NCBI GenBank assembly: GCA_018712905.1
Contig: DVGD01000012.1
Span: 1 to 14,633 of the forward strand
Direction: 5' to 3'
Source: Candidatus Avoscillospira stercoripullorum
GTDB lineage: Bacteria > Bacillota > Clostridia > Oscillospirales > Oscillospiraceae
Length of the DNA: 14,633 nucleotides
Numbering within the stretch: position 1 is the first letter of the stretch; every line of letters begins with the position of its first letter. Shown one piece after another: positions 1 through 6,285 of the stretch. The position numbers and the translations under genes are program-made. The notes beneath the pieces are model-generated. The model was given only the letters and a program-made list of their open reading frames with translations, was not told the DNA's origin and made no database searches.

Positions 1-158
1 TGCCCATCATCGCCACCGGCGGCCCCACCGACGACTCCATCGCCGCCACCATTGCCGCCGGCGCCAACGCCATCACCTGGACGCCGCCCTCCAGCGCCGA
101 CATCTTCCGGGGAATCATGGATCGCTACCGCAGGGGACTTCCCTACGAGGAGGAGTGA
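1..158 (+). CDS. C-terminal end of a probable TIM-barrel enzyme (partial)
   Basis: Only the last 51 full codons are in the window, reading in the frame that starts at base 3 and ends with TGA at 156-158. The peptide begins PIIATGGPTDDSIAATIAAG and continues GANAITWTPPSSADIFRGIM. A P-I-I-A-T-G-G strand followed by a helix and then G-A-N-A-I is typical of the last two beta/alpha units and phosphate-binding loop of (beta/alpha)8 enzymes such as KDPG-aldolase-like or HisA/HisF-like proteins. I could not fix the family or the reaction. The gene converges on the SLH operon across a 171-base gap that contains a long hairpin. Codon use is GC-rich like its neighbours. The frame is supported by a continuous sensible protein; the function is a fold-level guess. 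Confidence 0.6.
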   Translation, partial: PIIATGGPTDDSIAATIAAGANAITWTPPSSADIFRGIMDRYRRGLPYEEE

Positions 159-218
159 CAAAGGGCTGCCAGAAAACCTACCAACGAGCAGCCATTTGAG
201 GATTTATTGCATTACATT

Positions 219-259
219 CAACATGCCGCACACCGGAAATTCCAGTGTGCGGCATGTTG
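219..259. terminator. Long hairpin between convergent genes, possible bidirectional terminator
   Basis: Bases 219-233 (CAACATGCCGCACAC) are the exact reverse complement of 245-259, a perfect 15-bp stem. Inside it, after a C/A mismatch, 235-237 and 241-243 add three more pairs around a 3-base loop. It lies between the plus-strand gene ending at 158 and the minus-strand SLH gene ending at 330, the usual place for a shared terminator. Neither side has a proper run of T, so intrinsic termination is uncertain; a Rho-assisted stop or an mRNA 3' stabilising hairpin are alternatives. Confidence 0.5.
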
Positions 260-329
260 GTATATCGGATACGCATTCTATCCCTGTGTAGTTTTCAGAC
301 AGTTCCAAGTAACAGGGTTTGCGGCCGTC

Positions 330-1730
330 TCAGCCTTCTTGAAATTGGCGATAGAGGAAGGTCACGGCCTGTGCGCGGGACACGGCCACGTCAGGGCTGA
401 AGGTGCTGCCGCTGGTGCCATTGGTAATCCCGTTGGCCACAGCCCAGGCCACGGCATTGGCATAGTAGGCGTCGGCAGCCACATCGCCAAAGCTGCTGCC
501 AGACGCCGCCGGGGCGCCAGCAGCCCGCCACAGGAAGGTCACCGCCTGCCCACGGGTCACAGCCACATCAGGGCTGAAGGCAGCCGCGCCGGTGCCGTTG
601 GTCACGCCGTTTTGAACCGCCCACAGCACAGCCTCATAATAGTAGTCGCTTTCGCGCACATCGGCAAAGGGGTTGGCGCCGGTGACCGCCGGGGCGCCAG
701 CAGCCCGCCACAGGAAGGTCACCAGCTGTCCACGGGTCACAGCCATATCGGGTGTGAAGGCGGTGGCACTGGTGCCGTTGGTCACGCCGTTTTGAACCGC
801 CCACTGCACGGCTTCATAATAGTAGTCGCTCTCGCTGACATCCGCAAAGGAGACGGTCTGGGCTCCCGGCACCACGGTACTGGGGATGCTGGGGACGCCG
901 GAGCTGCCGGCAATGGTATACCTGGCGGAGGTCACGGCGCTATAGACGCCGTCCTTCACCGCCACAGCCTTGAGGGTGGTGGTCGTGCGGATGGTGATGG
1001 CTCCGCCGGTATATAAGATGCCGTTGGCGGCCGAGGGCTCGCTGCCATCGGTGGTGTAGTAAATCACGGCGCCCTCCGTCTCACAGGAAATCTCCACACT
1101 CTGGCGGGTGAAATAGGTCCCGCTCCCGCAGGAGAAGACGGGGGCGGCAGGCGCTCCCTCCGCTGTAAAGGCGGCTGCGATGGCAACGTCACTGGCGGGC
1201 ATGCGGAACGTGCGGCTGCTGCCGCTGCCCGACACGGCCACGGCGGCATCTTCAGCTTCTGTGGCCGTAACAGTCAGCGTGCACAGCTTATAGCCCGCAT
1301 CGGGGCGAATGGTGAGGGTGATGCTGTCGCCCTTTTTCGCCGTGGCAACGCTGGCTTCAACGGCACCATGCTCCATGCCGCCGACCGTCACCTTGTGGGG
1401 CTGGCGATCCATCATCAGCTGATTGGAGGTGCTTGTATTGCAGGGCGCGCTGCTGCCGGCGGGGTAAAGGATGGTTCCCTCCGAAAACACCACCTTGCCC
1501 AGTCCACTGTTTGTCAGCTGGCCTGTGAACTCATAGATGTAGTGGCCATTGCCGGTGATCGTCAGGGTCGTCCCCTCGGGTACGGCCAAATCGAGATCGC
1601 TTGTGATCCGCCAATCCTCCCGCAGAGTCATGTTTTTTTGCGTGTCCTCCGCAAGGGCGGGCACCGCCAGCAGCGAGACCAGCAGGGTCAGGGACAGGAG
1701 AAATAACAAATAACGCTTCAATTTCATCAT
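330..1730 (-). CDS. Secreted wall-anchored protein with three SLH domains
   Basis: A 466-residue exported surface protein. Residues 1-28 form a signal peptide (MMKLKRYLL, a hydrophobic run, then ALA before the cut). Residues about 111-188 resemble the divergent InlB B-repeat domain, ending in the typical F-x-MPASDV motif. Residues about 193-272 match the chitobiase/beta-hexosaminidase C-terminal type repeat (YYTTDGSEPS, then T-T-L-K-A-V-A). Three SLH domains at about 293-345, 353-405 and 413-463 end the protein; such domains bind secondary cell-wall polymers. VTRGQ or VSRAQ replaces the common TRAE motif. I set the start at base 1730, where GGGAGG lies 6 bases upstream; the frame stays open further up, but that would run into the preceding gene. 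It follows the other SLH gene by 13 bases, so they form an operon. No catalytic domain is visible; the role is probably structural or binding. Confidence 0.85.
   Translation of the reverse strand: MMKLKRYLLFLLSLTLLVSLLAVPALAEDTQKNMTLREDWRITSDLDLAVPEGTTLTITGNGHYIYEFTGQLTNSGLGKVVFSEGTILYPAGSSAPCNTSTSNQLMMDRQPHKVTVGGMEHGAVEASVATAKKGDSITLTIRPDAGYKLCTLTVTATEAEDAAVAVSGSGSSRTFRMPASDVAIAAAFTAEGAPAAPVFSCGSGTYFTRQSVEISCETEGAVIYYTTDGSEPSAANGILYTGGAITIRTTTTLKAVAVKDGVYSAVTSARYTIAGSSGVPSIPSTVVPGAQTVSFADVSESDYYYEAVQWAVQNGVTNGTSATAFTPDMAVTRGQLVTFLWRAAGAPAVTGANPFADVRESDYYYEAVLWAVQNGVTNGTGAAAFSPDVAVTRGQAVTFLWRAAGAPAASGSSFGDVAADAYYANAVAWAVANGITNGTSGSTFSPDVAVSRAQAVTFLYRQFQEG
506..835. repeat. 180-bp direct repeat encoding SLH domains 1 and 2
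   Basis: Two copies of a 180-base unit lie head to tail inside the SLH gene. Bases 506-543 are identical to 686-723 (38 bases) and 591-624 to 771-804 (34 bases); the rest differs by scattered changes. Each copy encodes one SLH domain. The third SLH domain (about 335-480) is clearly more diverged. This is a fairly recent internal duplication or gene-conversion tract and could change copy number by recombination. Confidence 0.85.
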
Positions 1731-1743
1731 CTCTTTCCTCCCA

Positions 1744-3243
1744 TCAGTCGAGCGCGTTTTGAATATTCTGTTCATAGTCATGCATTTTGCTCTCATCCAG
1801 GCCGATCAGCATGCGGTAGAGCAAGACGCCCGCATCCGCGCGGCTGACCGGCTCATCGGGAGACAGCTTTGTGGCGCTGGTGCCATTTACCATGCCGCAG
1901 CTCACCGCATAGGCAAGATACCGCTTCTGGGTATCCTCCAGCCCGTTGGTATTCTCGAAGCGATCGAGAACCGAGGGATTGACGCTGTCCAGATCCAATT
2001 CCACGCCTTTTCCGGCAGCGCAGGCCTTCAGGATGTCTGAAATGGCGTCCTTCCGCGCCGCCGTGGCGGTGGGATCAAAGTCCTCGTCTTCGCCGTCAGC
2101 CCAGCTGAAATAGCCCTCCTTTATGGCGGCCTTCATGGCATTCTGCACAGATGGGTTGCCCATCACCGCTTGTTCATATTCGCTGAAATCGCCGTTTTCC
2201 AGGAACGGCAGGGTAATGTTCTCCAGCTCGCTCGCATCCACCGGGTTGATGCGGTAGAGCAGTACGGCGAACTCATAAAGCGGCAGGCGGTAGTTCGGTT
2301 CAAAGGTGCCGTTGCCAAGGCCGCTGATATACCCGGCGTCAAAGCTGTACATCACGCCGTCGTACCACCAATCCTCCATGGTGACGTCGGTAAAAATGGT
2401 GGGTGCGCTGCCATATTGCACAGTATAGGCAGAAATGAAGGCACCCATCAGCCGGGTGGCGGCAGCCTTCATCGTTTCATTTCCCCGATACGTCTCTTCG
2501 AGCTCCTTGTCGAAGTCGTCCAGGCCGCCAATTTTCGGTTCGGACAGCGCGGCAACCCACGCGTCCCAGATCTCTTCCCCGCTCTTTAGGGCGGTTTCGA
2601 CCTCCACCACAGTCGAACCGTCGGTATATTCAGTTTCGTCAATCCCGTCATAGGTGGAAAAATCGCTGACGCTGTTCATTGATGTCTCCAGCTGGTTAGA
2701 CTGGAACGCAACGCAGCGGCGCGCCGCCAGATACATCCAGGCAAAATACGCCTCCGTACCAGGCTTGAGCTGTTCCACAATGGAGCCCAGGCCGCCGCCC
2801 ACAAAATTGAGCACCCGGTAGGTCAGCACGGCAAAGTCGGCACAGGACACCGTGCCGTTTTCGTCCAGCTCGCCAGCGGATTTTCCGTTGATGATGTTTC
2901 GCTCGTACAGATACAAAATGGCAGCCTTTTCACCCGTTGGAATGGCAAATGCCTGGGTGAGGGCGGTGCAGGCCTCCCCGCGGGTGAGATTGCCCTGGCC
3001 AGTCAGCGTGGCAGCCACCGCAGTATTTCCCATGTAGGTAAACACCGCGGCCGCCTGCGCCTTCGTCATGGGCTCCAGGGAGTCAGACACCCCCAAATCG
3101 CTGCCGTAAATCTTGCACAGCGTCTCTACCGCTTCTCCAGCCCAGGCCGCAGTTCCCTCCTCCGCCTGCGCCGCCGCAGGCAGCAGGCCAAGCAAAAGGA
3201 GCAGGCACATTCCGCCGCACAACCATCTCTTGATTCGCCGCAT
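1744..3243 (-). CDS. Secreted protein with degenerate SLH domains
   Basis: A 499-residue exported protein. The signal peptide is about residues 1-27 (MRRIKRW, leucine-rich core, AQA before the cut). SLH-like segments are seen at about 60-145 (LTRGEACTAL; ILYLYERNIINGKS), 284-331 (FTDV, WWYDGVMYSFDAGYISGLGN) and 431-480 (YLAYAVSCGMVNGTSATKLS, then VSRADAGVLLYRM). Between the first and second lies an acidic stretch of roughly 130 residues with no domain I recognise, and a second such insert lies at about 335-425. AGGAGG stands 7 bases before the ATG. It is first in a two-gene operon, 13 bases ahead of the next SLH gene, and is read from a near-consensus promoter. It diverges from an XRE regulator. 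The SLH assignment is firm; whether these degenerate copies still bind the wall is unknown. Confidence 0.82.
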   Translation of the reverse strand: MRRIKRWLCGGMCLLLLLGLLPAAAQAEEGTAAWAGEAVETLCKIYGSDLGVSDSLEPMTKAQAAAVFTYMGNTAVAATLTGQGNLTRGEACTALTQAFAIPTGEKAAILYLYERNIINGKSAGELDENGTVSCADFAVLTYRVLNFVGGGLGSIVEQLKPGTEAYFAWMYLAARRCVAFQSNQLETSMNSVSDFSTYDGIDETEYTDGSTVVEVETALKSGEEIWDAWVAALSEPKIGGLDDFDKELEETYRGNETMKAAATRLMGAFISAYTVQYGSAPTIFTDVTMEDWWYDGVMYSFDAGYISGLGNGTFEPNYRLPLYEFAVLLYRINPVDASELENITLPFLENGDFSEYEQAVMGNPSVQNAMKAAIKEGYFSWADGEDEDFDPTATAARKDAISDILKACAAGKGVELDLDSVNPSVLDRFENTNGLEDTQKRYLAYAVSCGMVNGTSATKLSPDEPVSRADAGVLLYRMLIGLDESKMHDYEQNIQNALD

Positions 3244-3279
3244 ATTTGTTCCTCCTGTTTTGTACGCTCTTCATAGCTA

Positions 3280-3310
3280 AATACATCGTACTTAGTAATT
3301 ATAATGTATT
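3280..3310. promoter_or_regulatory. Candidate operator: inverted repeat around the -10 box
   Basis: AATACAT (3280-3286) and ATGTATT (3304-3310) are exact reverse complements separated by 17 bases. The pair encloses the TATAAT box and the expected start of the SLH transcript. This is a good position for a repressor. The adjacent divergent XRE protein is the obvious candidate, but the region is AT-rich and a 7-bp repeat could arise by chance. Confidence 0.4.
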
Positions 3311-3326
3311 GTATTGTTTTCGTCAA
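3298..3326 (-). promoter_or_regulatory. Sigma-A promoter of the SLH operon
   Basis: Read on the minus strand, TTGACG (3321-3326) and TATAAT (3298-3303) are separated by exactly 17 bases, a near-perfect vegetative promoter. The transcript should start near 3291, giving a leader of about 48 bases before the ATG at 3243. The sequence around it is strongly AT-rich compared with the genes. Confidence 0.85.
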
Positions 3327-3371
3327 GCTGTGCATTGGTTAAACTAATGGCGGGAGGTGAAAAAGCAGCGC

Positions 3372-3731
3372 ATGCGCCAAAAGAAAGAAATCAACGTAGA
3401 GCTTGGCCGCCGGGTGCGGAAGGCTCGGGAGGCCGCCGGTCTCACCCAGGAGCGATTTGCCGAGCTGATCGGCATTTCACCCCAGAATGTCTCTTGCGTG
3501 GAGCGCGGACTGGCCGGCGTGTCGCTGACGGTGCTGCGGAGGATGTGCGAAATCCTCCACGTGTCCAGCGACTCCCTTTTGATGGGCGAAGCTGCGAGCA
3601 ATCGCGCAGACGTCATTGCCCATCGCTTGGAAAAGCTGCCTCCCGAGCAATTCCGGGTGGTGCAGGAGGTCATCAACAGCGTCTTGGAGCTGACTGCCCT
3701 GCCCGAAGAAAAGCAAGAACCGGAATCGTGA
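3372..3731 (+). CDS. XRE-family transcriptional regulator
   Basis: A 119-residue DNA-binding protein. An HTH_3/Cro-C1 domain fills about residues 7-63 (LGRRVRKAREAAGLTQERFA, then ISPQNVSCVERGLAGVSLTV and the closing LRRMCEILHVSSDSLL). The rest is a short tail (AHRLEKLPPEQFRVVQEVIN) often seen after such domains in Firmicutes. The start is uncertain. A GTG at 3357 is in frame but fused to the GGGAGG motif with no spacing. I chose ATG 3372, which has GGAGGTGA 11 bases upstream, a long but possible distance. The gene is divergent from the SLH operon with about 130 bases between starts, so it may control that operon, itself or both. It ends inside a strong terminator hairpin. The HTH assignment is firm; the target is inferred. 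Confidence 0.85.
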   Translation: MRQKKEINVELGRRVRKAREAAGLTQERFAELIGISPQNVSCVERGLAGVSLTVLRRMCEILHVSSDSLLMGEAASNRADVIAHRLEKLPPEQFRVVQEVINSVLELTALPEEKQEPES

Positions 3732-3759
3732 TGATGGTATCACGATTCCGGTTCTTTTT
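3715..3759. terminator. Bidirectional intrinsic terminator
   Basis: Bases 3715-3732 pair perfectly with 3739-3756 (18-bp stem, 6-base loop). On the plus strand the stem runs into TTTTT (3755-3759), ending the XRE gene. On the minus strand it is followed by a T-rich stretch and can serve the kinase gene that ends at 3789. The TGA stop of the XRE gene (3729-3731) lies within the stem itself. Confidence 0.9.
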
Positions 3760-3788
3760 GGAATGCAAGCCTGCACAATTTTACGCGG

Positions 3789-5723
3789 TTAATACGTCCG
3801 CACTTCAAAGGCATGGCCGGGGCAGTCCGCCTCCACCAGCTCTGCCTGCGCCTGGGGGACGACCACGATCCCCAGGGCAGGCAGCTGCATCAGAGGGGAA
3901 AAGTCCATAATTTCCAGATCCTCCAGCTGAACATAGCTCAGCTGGGGCAAGCCCTCCAGCGGGGAGAGATCGGAAACTCTATTGAAGCCCACGGACAGGG
4001 TATAGAGCCGCGTGAGGGCTTCCACCCCTTCCAGGCTCTCCAGGCTGCCCTTGTGGATTCCCAGCACTTCCAGTCCGGCCATGCCCGTGAGCGCCGTCAG
4101 GTTTGCAGCATAGTAGTCTCCAATGGAAAGGGTTTTCAAGTTGACGAGCGTATTGGCCGCCGCTACGGCATTCTCATCGGGGTTCCACAGCTGCAATTCC
4201 TCCAGCGCGAGCTGCCGGGTGAGGGGCTCCCAGCTGCCGTCCCGCGGCACGGTCAGCCCAAGCCCCAGCTTTCGGAGCACCAGCCCATCCAAAAAGTCCA
4301 GGCTGTCCACGACGCAGACTCCCACGCTGCCGCTGCCCTCCACCCGTAAGTCCTTCAGCCGCGTCAGGCCGGAAAGGACGCTGTAATCCGTGCCAGGATT
4401 GCCGCCGAGATATAATGTCTCCACCTCCGACAATGAAGCCAGCGGAGAAAAATCCACGATATTGTTCTCGCACAGCGCCAAAGTAGTCAGGGGCAGACCC
4501 TCCAGCACGGAGAGATCCGAAATCTCCTGGCGGCACAGATACAATTCCTGGAGGTTGGGCATATCGGACAGGAGTGCAAGGTCGCTGTCGGTAATATCCC
4601 CCAGGGGCAAGTCTCCCTGGAACTGATCGTCAATAAAGCAGCTGGAGCGATAGTCAAACGTCTGCTCCGGGCCGAAGGTATTTTCTCCGACCGCAGCCAG
4701 GCGCTGGATCTGCGCCAGCTGGTCGGTGGTGATCTCTCCCTCTGGCTGCATCAGAGCCTGCCGAACCGCAGCCTCCATGGTGCTTGAGGTAAATACGACA
4801 GGCTGCCGCTCTGCTTCCGCGGAAGGCAGCGCCCATTTGCCGGTAAAAAGGGCTGCCCCCGCCATTGCGGCCAAAACCGCAAGCAAAATGGCAGCCCAGG
4901 CAGCACGGCGGCGCCGCGGCCTCCGTCCGGCCAGTGCCGCCGAAAAGGATGCCGCATCCTGGAAGCGTGCCGCCGGAGAAAAGGCCACCGCCTTCTCCAG
5001 CACGCGGCGAAGATAAGGCGAAACCCCCTCCGCCTGCGCCAGACTGTCCCGGTCGTACTGGCCGGTCAGGAGCCAGATCATGGTCATGCCCAGGGCGTAG
5101 AGATCGGTGCGCTGGTCTGTCTGGGCATAGCCGTACTGCTCTGGCGCGGCGGTAGTTCTGGTGCCCATGCGGCGCGTATCGGTATCCTTGCCATCCTTGA
5201 ACTGGCGGGCAATGCCAAAATCGATGAGCCCAATGCCGCCGTCCGGCCGGAGAACAATGTTTTCCGGCTTGATATCCCGGTAGATCACCGGCGGCTGCTG
5301 ACTGTGCAGGATTTCCAGCACGGCACACAGCTTTCGCCCCAGGCAAACGCATAGCGCCTCGGAGCAGTGCGCTTCCCGCTCCCGCCACTGCTCCAAGGTC
5401 TCGCCTGCCAAATAGGTGCGGAGCAGATATCCCCGTCCGTCCTCTTCGAAGCAATCCACAGGCTCCGGCACAGTCCCAGGCAGGAGGGGCGCCAGTGCGG
5501 TCAGAATGCGAAATTCCTCCAGCAGGTCTTCCCTGTCTGCTGCGGCAGCTTTCAGCACAAGCCATCTGCCGTCCGATTTTCGCCGCAGCTGCAAGGTCAA
5601 GCGTTCGCCCTCTTGATGCGACAGGCAGGAAACTGCCTCGTAGTCGGCGAGAATTCGGCTGGGCAGCGTCAGATTGTCCGGCAGCGGGTTAAACGCAGCT
5701 TGAAAACGATCCTGCTCCTTCAT
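3789..5723 (-). CDS. Membrane Ser/Thr protein kinase with extracellular leucine-rich repeats
   Basis: A 644-residue single-pass kinase. Residues about 28-265 form a Hanks-type kinase domain: ATP-binding lysine K58 (WLVLKAA), catalytic loop YRDIKPENIVL with D150, K152 and N155, DFG at 168-170, and APEQYG at 193-198. The loop has Y where H is usual (HRD becomes YRD). A basic RRPRRRR stretch and a hydrophobic segment (about 274-294) follow, so the kinase should be inside and the rest outside. Residues about 370-620 hold internalin-like leucine-rich repeats (LQELYLCRQEISDLSVLEGL; LYTLSVGFNRVSDLSPLEGL). No PASTA domains are present, unlike PknB/PrkC. The start overlaps the stop of the upstream HTH gene as ATGA; GGAGGGG lies 5 bases ahead. 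It most likely phosphorylates cytoplasmic targets in response to a surface ligand; ligand and targets are unknown. Confidence 0.88.
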   Translation of the reverse strand: MKEQDRFQAAFNPLPDNLTLPSRILADYEAVSCLSHQEGERLTLQLRRKSDGRWLVLKAAAADREDLLEEFRILTALAPLLPGTVPEPVDCFEEDGRGYLLRTYLAGETLEQWREREAHCSEALCVCLGRKLCAVLEILHSQQPPVIYRDIKPENIVLRPDGGIGLIDFGIARQFKDGKDTDTRRMGTRTTAAPEQYGYAQTDQRTDLYALGMTMIWLLTGQYDRDSLAQAEGVSPYLRRVLEKAVAFSPAARFQDAASFSAALAGRRPRRRRAAWAAILLAVLAAMAGAALFTGKWALPSAEAERQPVVFTSSTMEAAVRQALMQPEGEITTDQLAQIQRLAAVGENTFGPEQTFDYRSSCFIDDQFQGDLPLGDITDSDLALLSDMPNLQELYLCRQEISDLSVLEGLPLTTLALCENNIVDFSPLASLSEVETLYLGGNPGTDYSVLSGLTRLKDLRVEGSGSVGVCVVDSLDFLDGLVLRKLGLGLTVPRDGSWEPLTRQLALEELQLWNPDENAVAAANTLVNLKTLSIGDYYAANLTALTGMAGLEVLGIHKGSLESLEGVEALTRLYTLSVGFNRVSDLSPLEGLPQLSYVQLEDLEIMDFSPLMQLPALGIVVVPQAQAELVEADCPGHAFEVRTY

Positions 5724-6130
5724 TCCAACCCCTCCTCGCCCAATTCGGCCAGAAGCTCCTGTGTTTCGTCCACTGTCAGGCCATGCGTCAGGCCATACAG
5801 CACCGCAGCATCCCTTCGGTTACGAGCATACAGCGGCTGCCGCTGTGCAATTTTCAGCAGCCGCTGTGCATCCGCCTCCGCAAGCTTCAGCAGCAGAGAC
5901 AGCTGAAGCAGGAAATTTCTGGTTGGCCTGCGGGTTCCGTTGAACAGCTGATATCCGTAACTGCGGTCAAGGCGGCAGCCTATCACCACATCCTGCACCG
6001 ATAATCCGCGGCTGCTCAGCAGCTCTCTCAGATATTCCGTCAGATCAGGGGCGGAAAACGTGGGATCCATCAGCAAGGCAGGTTCCTTGCTTTGGCGGAT
6101 CTCATGCTCCAATTCCTTTGTTGATTTCAT
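5720..6130 (-). CDS. Helix-turn-helix (XRE-like) protein coupled to the kinase
   Basis: A 136-residue cytoplasmic protein. Residues about 30-85 look like a Cro/C1-type HTH (YLRELLSSRGLSVQDVVIGC, then LDRSYGYQLFNGTRRPTRNF), followed by a helical C-terminal part (LLKLAEADAQRLLKIAQRQP; LTVDETQELLAELGE). Its stop overlaps the kinase start by four bases (ATGA), so the two are made together. This arrangement suggests the HTH protein is a substrate, a partner or the transcriptional output of the kinase. A moderate site, AGGCGGTGAAG, precedes the ATG. I saw no convincing promoter in the 155 bases upstream. The HTH assignment is probable; DNA binding and a link with the kinase are inferred. Confidence 0.8.
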   Translation of the reverse strand: MKSTKELEHEIRQSKEPALLMDPTFSAPDLTEYLRELLSSRGLSVQDVVIGCRLDRSYGYQLFNGTRRPTRNFLLQLSLLLKLAEADAQRLLKIAQRQPLYARNRRDAAVLYGLTHGLTVDETQELLAELGEEGLE

Positions 6131-6184
6131 GCTTCACCGCCTCTTTCGCAGCTTGACATTGGCTTTATCATGGCAAACTGAGTC

Positions 6185-6216
6185 GCCCGGCGCTCTTCAA
6201 TTGAGCCGCCCAGGGC
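6185..6216. other. Imperfect hairpin in the gap between beta-galactosidase and HTH gene
   Basis: The 155-base gap 6131-6285 separates two minus-strand genes. Its best structure is an imperfect hairpin, GCCCGGCGCTC (6185-6195) against GAGCCGCCCAGGGC (6203-6216), with two small bulges. No T-run follows on the minus strand, so it is only a weak candidate for the beta-galactosidase terminator. Confidence 0.25.
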
Positions 6217-6285
6217 ATCTATTTGTTTTCCCCTCGCGGAGAACAGGTGCGGCGCAATTTTCTGCAGCGCCATCTCTCTTTGGCG

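Noticed and set aside
506..835. CRISPR-like repeats
   Set aside because: The repeats are protein-coding, 180 bases apart, and give SLH domains; there are no short regular repeats with unique spacers anywhere in the window.
1731..1796. Longer N-terminus for the second SLH protein, starting at 1796
   Set aside because: It would run 53 bases into the upstream gene and put about 22 charged residues before the signal peptide, while GGGAGG sits ideally before the ATG at 1730.
3357..3371. GTG start for the XRE regulator at 3357
   Set aside because: The GTG overlaps the only ribosome site with no spacing; ATG 3372 is more plausible, although its spacing is long. The choice remains open.
6153..6181. 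Perfect TTGACA on the plus strand as a promoter
   Set aside because: No acceptable -10 box lies 16-18 bases downstream and no plus-strand gene follows.
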